A stretch of 64,000 nt of DNA from Closterium sp. Naga37s-1 (GCA_947471745.1 CANJKZ010000170.1:62001-126000); one strand, 5' to 3'; shown: positions 1-13,226, numbered from the stretch's first letter. Program-made: numbers and translations. Notes: generated by a model not told the origin, from the sequence alone.

Positions 1-3000
1 ATTCGGCTCATTTTCCCAAGAAGAAGAGGGTGATTTCAATTGCAACCTGATTCAAGGCAATTCTGCACAGAACTCTGCAGACTGCTGCACAACAAGGCTT
101 AAAACCCATATCAAACCTTGGGCAAATACGATGCATTTCAGAGGGAAGTCTGGAATATGTGTGGTGAGAGTCCCCTATAAAATTCGGCTCATTTTCCCAA
201 GAAGAAGTGGGTGATTTCAATTGCAACCTGATTCAAGGCAATTCTGCACAGAACTCTGCAGACTGCTGCACAACAAGGCTTAAAACCCATATCAAACCTT
301 GGGCAAATACGATGCATTTTAGAGGGGAGTCTGGAATATGTGTGGTGAGAGTCCCCTAAAACAATCAGCTTATTTGCTCAAGGATAAGTGGGTGCTTTCA
401 GTTGCAACCTGATTCCAGGCAATTCTGCACAGAATTCTGCAGACTGCTGCACAACAAGGCTTAAAAACCATATCAAACCTTGGGCAAATACGATGAATTT
501 CAGAGGGGAGTCTGGAATATGTGTGACGAGAGTCCCCGATAAAAATCAGCTCATTTTCCCAAGAAGAAGTGGGTGATTTCAATTGCAACCTGATTCAAGG
601 CAATTCTGCACAGAATTCTGCAGACTGCTGCACAACAAGGCTTAAAAACCATATCAAACCTTGGGCAAATACGATGAATTTCAGAGGGGAGTCTGGAATA
701 TGTGCGATCAAATTCCCCTATAAAAATCAGCTCTTTTTCCCAAGGAGAAGTGGGTGATTTCAATTGCAAAATGATTCCAGGCAATTCTGAACAGAATTCT
801 GCAGACTGCTGCACAACAAGGCTTAAAAACCATATCAAAACTTGGGCAAATACGATGAATTTCAGAGGGGAGTTTGAAATATGTGTGGTGAGAGTCCCCT
901 ATAACAATCAGCTCATTTTCCCAAGGAGAAGTGGGTGATTTTAGTTGCAACCTGATTCCAGGCAATTCTGCACAGAATTCTGCAGACTGCTGCACATCAA
1001 GGCTTAAAAACCATATCAAACCTTGGGCAAATACGATGAATTTCAGAGGGGTCTGGAATATGTGTGATGAGAGTCCCCTATAAACATCAGCTTATTTGCT
1101 CAAGGATAAGTGGGTGATTTCAGTTGCAACCTGATTCCAGGCAATTCTGCACAGAATTCTGCAGACTGCTGCACAACAAGGCTTAAAAACCATATCAAAC
1201 CTTGGGCAAATACGATGAATTTCAGAGGGGAGTCTGGAATATGTGCGATCAAATTCCCCTATAAAAATCAGCTCTTTTTCCCAAGGAGAAGTGGGTGATT
1301 TCAATTGCAACCTGATTCCAGGCAATTCTGAACAGAATTCTGCAGACTGCTGCACAACAAGGCTTAAAAACCATATCAAACCTTGGGCAAATACGATTAA
1401 TTTCAGAGGGGAGTCTGGAATATGTGTGGTGAGAGTCCCCTATAAAATTCGGCTCATTTTCCCAAGAAGAAGTGGGTGATTTCAATTGCAACCTGATTCA
1501 AGGCAATTCTGCACTGAACTCTGCAGACTGCTGCACAACAAGGCTTAAAACCCATATCAAACCTTGGGCAAATACGATGCATTTCAGAGGGGAGTCTGGA
1601 ATATGTGTGGTGAGAGTCCCCTATAAAATTCGGCTCATTTTCCCAAGAAGAAGTGGGTGATCTCAATTGCAACCTGATTCAAGGCAATTCTGCACAGAAC
1701 TCTGCAGACTGCTGCACAACAAGGCTTAAAACCCATATCAAACCTTGGGCAAATACGATGCATTTTAGAGGGGAGTCTGGAATATGTGTGGTGAGAGTCC
1801 CCTAAAAAAATCAGCTTATTTGCTCAAGGATAAGTGGGTGCTTTCAGTTGCAACCTGATTCCAGGCAATTCTGCACAGAATTCTGCAGACTGCTGCACAA
1901 CAAGGCTTAAAAACCATATCAAACCTTGGGCAAATACGATGAATTTCAGAGGGGAGTCTGGAATATGTGTGACGAGAGTCCCCGATAAAAATCAGCTCAT
2001 TTTCCCAAGAAGAAGTGGGTGATTTCAATTGCAACCTGATTCAAGGCAATTCTGCACAGAATTCTGCAGACTGCTGCACAACAAGGCTTAAAAACCATAT
2101 CAAACCTTGGGCAAATACGATGACTTTCAGAGGGGAGTCTGGAATATGTGCGATCAAATTCCCCTATAAAAATCAGCTCTTTTTCCCAAGGAGAAGTGGG
2201 TGATTTCAATTGCAACCTGATTCCAGGCAATTCTGCACAGAATTCTGCAGACTGCTGCACAACAAGGCTTAAAAACCATATCAAACCTTGGGCAAATACG
2301 ATGAATTTCATAGGGGAGTCTGGAATATGTGTGGTGAGAGTCCCCTATAAAAATCAGCGCATTTTCCCAAGAAGAAGTGGGTGATTTCAATTGCAACCTG
2401 ATTCAAGGCAATTCTGCACAGAATTCTGCAGACTGCTGCACAACAAGGCTTAAAACCCATATCAAACCTTGGGCAAATACGATGAATTTCAGAGGGGAGT
2501 CTGGAATATGTGTGTTAAGAGTATCCTATAAAACTCAGCTTATTTGCTCAAGGATAAGTGGGTGATTTCAGTTGCAACCTGATTCCAGGCAATTCTGCAC
2601 AGAATTCTGCAGACTGCTGCACAACAAGGCTTAAAATTCATATCAAACCTTGGGCAAATAAGATGAATTTCCGAGGGGAGTCTGGAATATGTGTGATGAG
2701 AGTCCCCTATAAAAATCAGCTTATTTGCTGAAGGATAAGTGGGTGATTTCAGTTGCAACCTGATTCCAGGCAATTCTGCACAGAATTCTGCAGACTGCTG
2801 CACAACAAGGCTTAAAAACCATATCAAACCTTGGGCAAATACGATGAATTTCAGAGGGGAGTCTGGAATATGTGTGACGAGAGTCCCCGATAAAAATCAG
2901 CTCATTTTCCCAAGGAGAAGTGGGTGATTTCAATTGCAACCTGATTCCAGGCAATTCTGCACAGAATTCTGCAGACTGCTGCACAACAAGGCTTAAAAAC

Positions 3001-4440
3001 CATATCAAACCTTGGGCAAATACGATGAATTTCAGAGGGGAGTCTGGAATATGTGTGGTGAGAGTCCCCTATAACAATCAGCTCATTTTCCCAAGGAGAA
3101 GTGGGTGATTTCAATTGCAACCTGATTCCAGGCAATTCTGCACAGAATTCTGCAGACTGCTGCACAACAAGGCTTACAAACCATATCAAACCTTGGGAAA
3201 ATACGATGAATTTCAGAGGGGAGTCTGGAATATGTGTGGTGAGAGTCCCCTATAAAAATAACCTCGTTTGCCCAAGGAGAAGTGGGTCATTTTAGTTGCA
3301 ACCTGATTCCAGGCAATTCTGCACAGAATTCTGCAGACTGCTGCACAACAAGGCTTAAACACCATATCAAACCTTGGGCACATAAGATGAATTTCAGAGG
3401 GGAGTCTGGAATATATGTGTGATGAGAGTGCCCTATAAAAATCAGCTTATTTGCTCAAGGATAAGTGGGTGATTTCAGTTGCAACCTGATTCCAGGCAAT
3501 TCTGCACAGAATTCTGCAGACTGCTGCACAACAAGGCTTAAACACCATATCAAACCTTGGGCAAATACGATGAATTTCAGAGGGAAGTCTGCAATATGTG
3601 TGATAAGATTCCCCTATACAAATCAGCTTATTTGCTCAAGGATAAGTGGGTGATTTCAGTTGCAACCTGATTCCAGGCAATTCTGCACAGAATTCTGCAG
3701 ACTGCTGCACAACAAGGCTTAAAAACCATATCAAACCTTGGGCAAATACGATGAATTTCATAGGGGAGTCTGGAATATGTGTGATGAGAGTCCCCTATGA
3801 AAAGAAGCTGATTTTCCCAAGGAGAATTGGGTGATTTCAATTGCAACCTGATTCCAGGCAATTCTGCACAGAATTCTGCAGACTGCTGCACAACAAAGCT
3901 TAAAAACCATATCAAACCTTGGTAAAATGAGGTGAATTTCAGAGGGGAGTCTGAAATATGTGTGGTGAGAGTCCCCTATAAAAATCAGCTCATTTGCCCA
4001 AGGAGAAGTGGGTGATTTCAATTGCAACCTGATTCCAGGCAATTCTGCACAGAATTCTGCAGACTGCTGCACAACAAGGCTTAAAAACCATATCAAACCT
4101 TGGGCAAATGAGGTGAAATTCAGAGGGGAGTCTGGAATATGTGTGATGAGAGTCCCCTTTAAAAATCAGCTCATTTGCCCAAGGATAAGTGGGTGATTTC
4201 AGTTGCAACCTGATTCCAGGCAATTCTGCACAGAATATTGCAGACTGCTGCACAACAAGGCTTAAAAACCATATCAAACCTTGGGAAAATGAGGTGAACT
4301 TCAGAGGGGAGTCTGGGATATGTGTGGTGAGTGTCCCCTTTGAAAATCAGATCATTTGCCCAAGGCAAAGTGGTTGATTTCACAAGAAACATGGTTCCAG
4401 GCATTTCTGCACAGAATTCTGCACCCGCCTGCAGAATATA
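1..4440. repeat. 181-bp tandem satellite array
   Basis: About 24 head-to-tail monomers of about 181 bp run from the left edge. Landmarks recur every 181 bp: TTGCAACCTGATTCCAGGCA, CTGCAGACTGCTGCACAAC, CCTTGGGCAAATACGATGAA and GAGTCCCCTATAAAAATCAG. Monomers differ by a few substitutions and 1-3 bp indels. Positions 8-838 are nearly repeated 1446 bp later at 1454-2311, an eight-monomer higher-order unit. The short open frames on both strands are by-products of a monomer with few stops and differ only as the monomers do, so I do not call them genes. Monomer length is in the nucleosomal range typical of plant centromeric or subtelomeric satellites; that location is inference. Confidence 0.97.
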
Positions 4441-5823
4441 TCATGAAAAGCATGGCAAACCTTGATGAAATGAAGTGAAAACTGGATGGGGATCAGGACT
4501 AGGTGTGATGACAGTGCCCTATCAAAATGGGCTCATTTTCCCAAGGAGAAGTGGGTGATTTCACCTGACACATCACACCAGGCAACTCAGCACTAACTTC
4601 CTTGCAAGAAAAAGTCCACCAAATCAGTTTGCATAGAGCTGAAAATGTTCAGGGGGGCTGGAACAGGTGTCACAACACTAACAATGCAAAAAAATATGGT
4701 CACCACATAACACATGTGTGTGATGCCCAGAGAATGACTTTACATGTGCTATGAGCAACCTTAGTTGACCCAAAAGTGACAAAATGTAACAAATTTGACA
4801 AAATAACAAACTCATGCCCGCTGGTAGAGGACATCAAGGAGATGCTGGAAATCCATATTTGTGTGCAAATGACCAACAAATTATGGAGTTATGAGCCAAA
4901 GCATATAGAATTTTGACTTAGCCATTTTGACATTCTGCTTGTCAGAATTACACCAAAGTGTCAACAACATAGTTTATATACAAATACTGTAGAACAGTGG
5001 TTGCGACGTCGCTTTCGTGCGACCGTCGATAATCCAAACCGGTAGTGTAACCACTCTTGCGCCCATTTCGTTGCGCCATCAGGTGGTTTGGATTTTGGAA
5101 GGTCCAACACCCTTTTGCGCCGAATCCGAGTCAAATCCGTCTCGCCACGGGCAAAATGGAGTTTCGCCAAAAAAAATGAATCCCGGTCGAAGCAGAGGAT
5201 CCGAGTGCTGCTTCCGCCTTTGGCCCGCCCTTCCCCCGTCAGGTGGTTTGGATTTCTAGGTTCTTGTTTCCAGATTTCCGGCCAGAATGGATGGATGGGT
5301 CATCCCGTCGACTGCCAGATACCACTTCTTTTGTTTCCTGGAAACCCTACAGAAATTCTTTGGGTGGGGGGTCTTTGCGTCACACCTCACTGTTGCTTGA
5401 TTTCGCTTCCAGAGGTCACATGCCTCACAAAAACATAACTACATAAGTCTGTACAGTCAGGGAAGGATAGCCTTACAAGAAACAAACATCAGCAGCTCCG
5501 AGTCAAACGATTCTCTCCCGCACTTCTGCCAAATGAGCAACGGCCATTTGGTGAAACCGGTATGGCGGATGCACAAAACGGAGATTCACGGCAACAACTT
5601 CACCTCCACCACCGACGTTGTCTGGCCAGGGGGACCCACCCACCCCAACGGCTTTGAATCAGGAGCATTCCAGCAACCTGTACAGGAGAGGACGACGGCA
5701 AGTTCTCAAGAGTCATTCCCAGCTCAAATCCAAGAGATTGGTTTGGAGTTCACCTGCGCCGTCCTCCTCTACAAAGTTCCGCCGCGCCCCCTCTGCCGCT
5801 CCTCACCGCCTGACATTCCGCAA
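4441..5823. other. decayed satellite edge and upstream region of the first LRR gene
   Basis: 4381-4600 holds one or two badly degraded monomers: the 'gtgccctatcaaaatgggctc' and 'ccaaggagaagtgggtgatt' landmarks are still readable. 4600-5000 is AT-richer with no coding signal. 5000-5500 is GC-richer, has short overlapping open frames without recognisable motifs, and twice carries 'tcaggtggtttggattt' (5080 and 5239). An in-frame ATG at 5533 would extend the LRR protein N-terminally by 97 residues, but that extension has no signal-peptide character. I read it as 5'UTR or promoter-proximal sequence. Confidence 0.5.
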
Positions 5824-6672
5824 ATGGGTCCGACAACGCGTACCTCGGCGGCCGTGCTTAGCGGCGTGCTGCTGCTGCTGTGCTGCAGCAACATGGCCAT
5901 GGCTGCCGTCATCGACCCCACTCAAGGTAAACCAATCCAGCAACCACTGGTGCAGACCTCAGTCGACCTTACAAAGGAGGAATCTCAGTGTATTCACTTA
6001 AATCTGGATAAAAGGAGGAGTCTTTAATGCTATTCTTGCTGAAAACATCTCATATCTGTTCCCCCCTGAGATTCGTCGTTGCTCACGCGACTTGCTCGAC
6101 CCGTCTCTCAATTCAATCTCGCTCAGCGATCTTCCTTTTGTATGCTATATCCCGGCACTTTCTGCCGTCCGTATCCTACGGCTTTGCCTGGTCGCTGGCC
6201 CCATGATTCCTCGTTCTACTCCCTACTCCCCCTCACGTTCCATTCTTTTTCCCCCTTCCCCGTCATTCGCGTCCCCGAGTCTTCGTTCCACGACCGACTT
6301 TTTTGTTTCTCGCCTGTCTTCGTTTATCGCCCCTGCTCGGCGCGCAGTGACCATCCTGCAGGCGTGTCAGACGGCATGGGGCAAGACGTTCACGGGATGG
6401 ACGGCAGGAGCGAACTGTGCGACGGCGGAGAAGATCACGTGCGACGCCGCAGGATACGTGACCTCCATGTGAGTCGCGACTCGCGACCCGCGCGATATAG
6501 ACGGCGCGATATCCCGCCGCGGGCTGCTGTCTGCACCCGAGCGTCGTTAACCGGCATTTTCAATCCAAGAATGCCGGCAGTCGTTGCCGCAGCCTCCGTT
6601 GGAGAACTTTCTGCCCTTCCTCTCCTTGTCCATCTGCCCTCACTCCTCCCCTCCTTCCCCCCCTCCTCCCCC

Positions 6673-6751
<79 letters not shown>

Positions 6752-8566
6752 CCTCCCTCCCCGTGTCGTCCGCATGTCCCGCCGTGCTTTGCGGCAGGAA
6801 CATGACAGGATCGGGGCTCAAAGGCAGCCTCCCGGACAGCCTATTCATGCTCGACAAGCTGACCATGCTGTGAGTGAAGGGTGACACGGGACATATGGGA
6901 AGAATGGAAGAATAACTGGTCGTGCATGGTGATCACCATCGCGCGGCGAGAAGCGCAGATCGTGCGACGACGGGACCGGGAAAGGACGAGAGCGGGAGGG
7001 AGCGGGGGGGAGCGGGAGGGTGCGGGAGGGTGCGGGAGGGTGCGGGAGGGTGCGGGAGGGTGCGGGAGGGTGCGGGAGGGTGCGGGAGGGTGCGGGAGCT
7101 CGATGGGAGTCACGCGTGCTCGTCGCGCGATTCTCGGGCATCTCTGTCTTGCCACCCGCGCAGACGCTGTATCTTCTACTTTTCTCACCTCTCTTGTTTC
7201 TTTTGTCGTGTTTGCGTCGTGCGTGCGGGTATGCGCGTGTATGCGGGGTGTGCGCACGCATGCGGGTGTACCCGTGTGTGCGCGTGCACACGTGTATGCG
7301 GGTGCGCGCGTGCGTGCGTGCATGTGGGTATGCTGTGTGCTGGTGGGAGCAGTGACTTTACGTACAATTTTCTGACGGGCGGGATTCCCATCACCGTCGG
7401 AATCGCCAACAAGCTTCAGTGGATGTAAGTATCATGCCTACGCCGTGCTACTTTACCTCGCACACACCACCCTCGATCTTGCCGTCGCCCTCCACGCCCT
7501 CCTTCTCCTCCCCACCCTTTCGCACCGTCTTGCACCTTCTTGCGCCCTTCTTGCACCTTCGCACCCTCGCGCTTCCTGTTTCGCCATATCTATTCTTTGT
7601 ATCCTATCACTTAAAAGTCGACTCAATGGCGCCACATCCTCCGCCTATCCTTCTTTCAAGCGCGCATTCCTGTGATACCCTTCGTTTCCTTCTTCTGACC
7701 TGCCACTCTCGCTTCTATATTCCCCTCTCGTATCTTCCCGCAAACACACGCGCAGCCACATCCATCCACGCGCAACGCGGATCCACCCAAATTGCTCACA
7801 CAACTGTTTTCTTCTGTCTGCGTGCGCGTGTGCCTATGTGTGCGTGTGTGTTTGCGGTGAGTGCGTGAGCCTGCATGTGTGTTCATGTGTGTGTCCGCGC
7901 GTGCATGTCCATGTGCTTGTGTGCGCATGCATGTGCATCTGTACGTACATGTGTGCGCATGGCACCAGGAGTCTGGCACGCAACAACTTCAACGGCATGG
8001 TCCCGCTACTCAACACCCTTGCACAACTCTCCTACCTGTAACCCTCCTCCTGCACTTCAAAGAAACCTGCAGCAGGAAAAATATAAACAGACATAATAAA
8101 ATACCAATACAAAGGCGCCTCAAATCTCTTCCATCACTCATCACCTGTCCCAGTGCAGTCACGCTTCCTCTCTCACTTCAGCTCAGAAAACTCTTCGTCA
8201 TGTCCCCGTTCCGGTCCTTCCCATGCCGCTCTCATCTGTAGCCCGCGCTCCATTTATCCCTGATGTGTCTCCGTGCGGCATGTGCAGTGCAGGGATCTCA
8301 ACACCCAGTCGTTGCGGCTTGAGCCTAATGTTGTTTAAAAAAAAAAAAACACTTACACTCCACATGTTTTTTTCTTCCTGATGGCGTACGTTGTCTGCGT
8401 GTTGTATGATGAGCAGGGATCTCAGCACCAACGGGTTCATAGGAGAGCTCACCAGCCTGCCCACTTCGCTCGCCTACTTGTGCGTGCCTCCCTCCCTCCC
8501 GCTTCTTACGCCCTCTCTACCTGCTTGCTGCAGCCTTCTCGCTCTCTTCCTCTCTTATCCGTTGTC

Positions 8567-8649
<83 letters not shown>

Positions 8650-11600
8650 ACTTCCCCGTCCCCGTTTCCGTTGCTCGCACCAACAGTCTCTTCATGTGTT
8701 TGCTAGTCATCATCAACACCAAGCCATCACAATGTCTGCATCAGCCGCCACCCCAGCCACTTGATCTAATGCATGTCCAGCTTGCGTCCCAAGCAAGGCC
8801 TGTCTTGCATTCACATGTCTCAAACCTCCCAACTCCTGCTCCTGCCCATGCGTGCGTGCGTGCGCGCGTGCGTGCGCGCGTGCCTCTCTTCTTCACCCCC
8901 ATCCTTGCCGGATCCCCCTCCGTTCCCTCTCTTCCCTCTTTCTCCTGCTTCCCCCTCTCCCCGCTTCCTCCCCCTCTACCCCCCCTTCCCTCTCTCCACT
9001 CCTATCTCTCCCCTTCCCCTTCCCTCAGGAACAACCCTTCACAGGGCCCGTCCCTGCAGGCCTCATTGACTTTTGAGTCGACTCAAAAGTCCCTTTCCGC
9101 TCCTCCCTTTCCCCTTCCGCCTCCTCCCCAGGAACGTGCAGTACAACCAGTTCACAGGGCCCGTCCCTGCGGGCCTCGCCACACTCAAAAAGCTCACCTA
9201 CCTGTCAGTGCCTCTCCTGCTCCTCCGCATGCGCCCGCCCATGCCACCGGCAAGCACCCCTCCTCTCCGTTGTACGCACTGCATGACAGATTGCCTCTCC
9301 TCTTAAACCACAAATCCTGAGTTTCAAGTCCTGCCGATGTGCCTCACCCACTGCCCCACCCGCCGCCCCACCCGCTGCCCCACCCGCTGCCCCTCTCCCT
9401 TCCTCCCGCCCCTGGCAGCAACATGAAGTCCAACCAGTTCTCCGGTGTGCTCCCGCCGGCCCTGGGCAATCTCGCCACTCTGCAGACCCTGTGAGCCTTT
9501 CCGTCCAGCCTTGCCCCAGCCCTTGCCTTGCTCGCTCCTCTCCCTGCTCTGCTTCCACTGTTCTCCTCCCCTTGCTCCACTGACCGTGCTCTCCTCTCCC
9601 CCTCCCTCTCTCCGCCAGCTTAGCCACCTCTCCTCAAACCCCCACCCCCCCGCACCCTGTTTCTGTCTTGCCACCGCTTTCTCTCTCTATCATCTTCCCT
9701 CCCACCCCCTATCCCCAGCACCTTTCCTCCCCTACCCACTCGCCATCCCAATCACAACTCCTCCCACCCTCCCTCGCTTCTCCCTCTCCCCACTTCCCCC
9801 TCCCCGCTCCCCTGTCCCTGCATCCCCCTCCTCTCCCAGCAACTTGGGTACCAACACTCTCACAGGCGCCCTTCCCGCAAGCGTCTCTGGCCTCGCCAAG
9901 CTCTCCATGCTGTCAGTACCGCTCTCACCATGCCACTCCCACCGTGCTGCGCGCCCCATGCCCCTACTGCTCTTTCCACGTTTGTTTATTTGTTTATTTG
10001 TTGTTGTTGTTCTTTTTTTATTATTATTATTTCTTTCTTTCTTTCTTTCTAAGGATAAAATGCTCTATATAGCACATTGCATCCACAGTCGTAACTGTCT
10101 TTCTACCTTTGCACATTACACTGCCGTGTCAAAGGGTGCTCCAGCTGCTGCTGCACTGCAGTGCAGTGCGACTACTGCCACTTCACAGTCTTCATGCTCA
10201 TGCCGTTCCCCCCTTCCTTGGCACTCCCCCCATGCCGCTACTGTGTCATCTTTGCATATCACTCGGTGTCACTGCCGCTGCAGCTGCTGCACTGCACTGC
10301 ACTGTGCTCAATCCATCGTCTTTCTGTTGCATGCTCAGATTGGAACCCTCACACAACAACTAATGCAACGAATCATTGGCATGGCGATGGTGTGACATGG
10401 CTTGGCATGGCATGTGACGGCATGACGTGGCATGGCGTGGCATGGCATGGGACGGCATGACGTGGCATGGCATGGCATGGCATGGGACGGCATGACGTGG
10501 CATGGCAATGGCATGGCATGGCATGCTGCAGTGACCTGGGTTACAACAAACTCAGCGGCCCTCTTCCCGCCAATCTTGGCGCCCTGCCTGCCCTCGAGTC
10601 CCTGTGAGCTGCTACAGTCTTGTTCCTGCTGCTTCCTCCAACAACCACTTACACTCCACACAATTCTTCTTCCGATTTCTTCCTCCTAACGACACCACTT
10701 CAACCCTCCCCCCCTTCCACCGCACCCCCAAACTGATTAGGCAAGACACCTGAAGTCGTCCTCCCTCCTCGTCGCCTCTCCCTTCCGTTTTCACTTCGTT
10801 GTCCCCATTTCCTTGCGTCCCCGCAACCCCGCGCGCCCATCAATCCCATCCTTCTTCCACCTTTGCCCCTCATTGGCAGGCACACCACCCTTCCACGCCA
10901 CATTCCACCATTCTGGCTGGCGTGGGAGGGATGGTGGCATGTCACCTCCCCTTGCTTAACCCCCACAACAACCTGCCCTCCCCTGGTTGCCATGGCAGCA
11001 CGCTCAACAACAACGCCTTCTCAGGCCCCATTCCTCCCACGCTCTTCTCCCTCACCAAAGCTACCAGCCTGTACGCAGTGCCGCGAGCCCTGCCCCTCCC
11101 TTGCCCTCCGTCATTGCCCCACCATTGCTCCCCCCATTGCCCCACCATTGCTCCGCCATTGCCCCACCATTGCTTCGCCATTGCCCCAACCTTGCCCACC
11201 CTTGCCCCGCCCAATCTCGCTGCATAAACTCCTCCCTTGCTTCGTCTCCTCTGCCTCCTGGCCTCCTGTGCTGCCTCTGCTGCCTGTGCTGCCTGTGCTG
11301 CCTGTGCTGCCTGTGCTGCCTGCGCTGCCTGCGCTGCCTGTGCTGCCTGTGCTGCCTGTGCTGCCTGTGCTGCCTGTGCTGTCTGTGCTGCCTGTGCTGC
11401 CTGTGCTGCCTGCGCTGCCTGTGCTGCCTGTGCTGCCTGTGCTGCCTGCGCTGCCTGTGCTGCCTGTGCTGCCTGTGCTGCCTGTGCTGCCCTCGCGTGC
11501 TACCCGTTCTGTCCCACCATGCACAGGCTCATCAAGGCCAATAAGCTTACAGGCAGCATCCCTTCCACTGTTGGCGCCCTCGCTTCACTTGTCTACTTGT

Positions 11601-13226
11601 GAGTCTAGGAGGACTACCAACCCGCTGTCTCCTTGCCATCTCATGTGTTCATCTTTCTGCAGACATGTTTCTCTGTTCCGCCAGCCTTGCCAGTGTGTGA
11701 TCCGTTGCTGCTGCTGCTGCTGCTGGGGCTTGCCGTTAAGAGTGGTTAACGTTTGTAGCATCCTTGCAAGCATTGCTACACTCAAGCATATCCTTAGCAC
11801 TCTCCTATGTTTTCTTCTTTCTGTACCCCCTTACTCGTCCTGCCTGCGCCTGTGTGCGTGTGTGCTTCTCTGTCTGTCTGTCTGCCTTCCTGCCTGTGAT
11901 CACTCACAGGGATCTGAGTGAGAACTCGCTCACGGGCACCGTGCCAGCGATCATGGGCAAGCTAGCCAAGCTCCAGCAGTTGTACGCACCTCTCACCTCT
12001 CACCGACTCACACCCGACCTCCACTTGCCATACCAAACCACGGTGCCACTTAGGCACCGTTTCACTTGCATGCCACATCCCTGTTCAACCATTCTCCCAT
12101 CCCCCTCACTTCACCCCTCCCTTCATCCTCCCACCCCCATTCCTTCCCCCCTCCCCCCTTTTCTCCCCCTCTTCCCTTCCCCACCCTTGCGCTACGGCCT
12201 ACGCCTTGTGGGGGCAGCACTGTGAACTCCACGGGGCCATCCAAGGTGCTGTGTGCGGCAGCGGGAGTGTGTGCGGTCAACCAGGTTGCCACCTCTGCCT
12301 TCTGCCAGACGTGCGCCACCTTCTGCCAAGTCTGCACGCCCCCTGGAAGTGAGCCCTTGAAACAAGCCTGGTTTCTGGACCTTGCATGCATATGTTTTCT
12401 AATAGTTTAGTGGTGTACATACTTCCTCTCTGCGCCCACATACTTTTCCCTTTCCCACTCGTCTTTTTTGCTTTGTTCCGTTTTGTTTTCTGTATGACTT
12501 ATACTGTTCCCAGCAATTCATTGTGATCTTTCCTGCATTTTCCTTGTGTGGTTGATTCCTGCAGCGAACACTAAGTCCGCCGCGGCTCCTGCTCCTGCTA
12601 CTGCGCCTCCCCCCGCTACTGCGCCTCCCCCTGCCACTGCGCCCCCTCCTGCCACTGCCCCCCCCCCTGCCACGTCGCCTTCCCCTGCCATGCCCCCTGT
12701 CGTCTCCCCTGCCATGCCCCCTGTCGTCTCCCCTGCCATGCCCCCTGTTGTATCCCCTGCCATGCCCCCCCCTGTTGTATCTCCTGCCATGCCCCCTGTC
12801 TTATCTCCTGCACCATCTCCTGCAGCTCCAGTCATTCCTCCTGCTGCTTCTCCTGCCCCCGCTCCTGCCCCCGTTTCTGCCGCCCCCACTCCTGCCCCCG
12901 TTTCTGCCGCACCTACGCCTGCACCCGCCTCACCGCCTGTAATCGCTCCTGTTCCTGCTCCAACCGTCGCTCCCCCAGTCGCATCTCCCCCCGCGCCTGC
13001 TCCTCCCCCCACCACAGCTTCTCCTCCACCTGCTCCTGTCACAGCTTCCCCTCCCCCCCTCAGTGCCTCTCCTCCTCCCAAGGTTGACCCTCCTTCTGCA
13101 CCTGGCGCACCTGCTGCCACGGTGCCTTCTCCTCCGCCTCCCAACGCTGGAGCTATTTATGGTGTTGGTGTTGGCACGCTGCTGGCCTCCCTGGTGTCAG
13201 CAATGGCGCTGAACATGCTGCTGTAG
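5824..13226 (+). CDS. secreted LRR protein with 11 LRRs, Pro/Ala-rich stalk and GPI-type tail
   Basis: Modelled exons: 5824-5926, 6348-6468, 6798-6869, 7353-7424, 7969-8037, 8417-8479, 9132-9203, 9419-9490, 9840-9911, 10532-10603, 10999-11070, 11527-11598, 11910-11981, 12218-12348, 12565-13226 (1797 nt, 598 aa). The start at 5824 gives a signal peptide (hydrophobic [11 protein letters not shown] core). Residues 35-75 form an LRRNT-like cap with paired Cys. Exons 3-13 each encode one plant-type repeat, and all these introns are phase 2. Exon 14 encodes a Cys-rich cap (C-x2-C and similar pairs). Residues 379-565 are a Pro/Ala/Ser stalk like arabinogalactan proteins. The chain ends in a hydrophobic segment with nothing after it, as for GPI attachment. 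There is no kinase. It probably acts at the cell surface as a ligand-binding or wall protein; the ligand is unknown. A head-to-tail paralog follows. Confidence 0.85.
6683..6747. repeat. (CT)n microsatellite in intron 2
   Basis: Uninterrupted CT dinucleotides directly follow a poly-C run and form the pyrimidine tract before the 6798 acceptor. Long SLSL/RERE frames here are artefacts of the repeat. Confidence 0.97.
7021..7098. repeat. 10-bp minisatellite TGCGGGAGGG in intron 3
   Basis: Seven perfect copies plus a partial eighth. The G-rich strand has regularly spaced GGG runs and could form G-quadruplexes. Confidence 0.95.
8568..8648. repeat. (CT)n microsatellite in intron 6
   Basis: About 80 bp of CT dinucleotides followed by more pyrimidine-rich intron. 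Confidence 0.96.
9029..9067 (+). pseudogene. truncated copy of LRR exon 7
   Basis: After an acceptor-like CCTCAG this segment repeats 'ttcacagggcccgtccctgc' of exon 7 (9132-9203), but with a deletion, a frame change and no donor. It is followed at once by the perfect 24-bp palindrome at 9068-9091, so the exon 7 region was duplicated and the palindrome marks the junction. Confidence 0.85.
9068..9091. repeat. perfect 24-bp palindrome, TCGA centre
   Basis: Core TTTTGAGTCGACTCAAAA with AC/GT and G/C arm extensions. It lies between the truncated and the intact copy of LRR exon 7. Confidence 0.97.
10381..10525. repeat. GGCATGGCATGACGTGGCATGG-type minisatellite
   Basis: Irregular repeats of GGCATGGCATG and GACGTGGCATGG in the intron before LRR exon 10. 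A closely similar array is at 49974-50130 in the glycosylase gene. Confidence 0.9.
11268..11492. repeat. 9-bp minisatellite CTGCCTGTG in intron 11
   Basis: About 24 copies of CTGCCTGTG or CTGCCTGCG. All frames stay open (LPVLPV, CCLCCL, ACAACA on one strand), which creates spurious long frames. Confidence 0.95.

Noticed and set aside
8..4404. Dozens of 60-110 codon open frames on both strands in the satellite (MGDFNCNL..., MIWFLSLV...)
   Set aside because: They recur with the 181-bp monomer and overlap on both strands; no start context, no domain, and changes track DNA drift.
5533..5823. Upstream in-frame ATG extension of the first LRR protein
   Set aside because: It would bury the signal peptide 97 residues inside the protein.
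7607..7626. AAAAGTCGACTCAA near 7613 as another palindrome copy
   Set aside because: The left arm has the wrong order (AAAA instead of GAG) and there is no flanking duplication.
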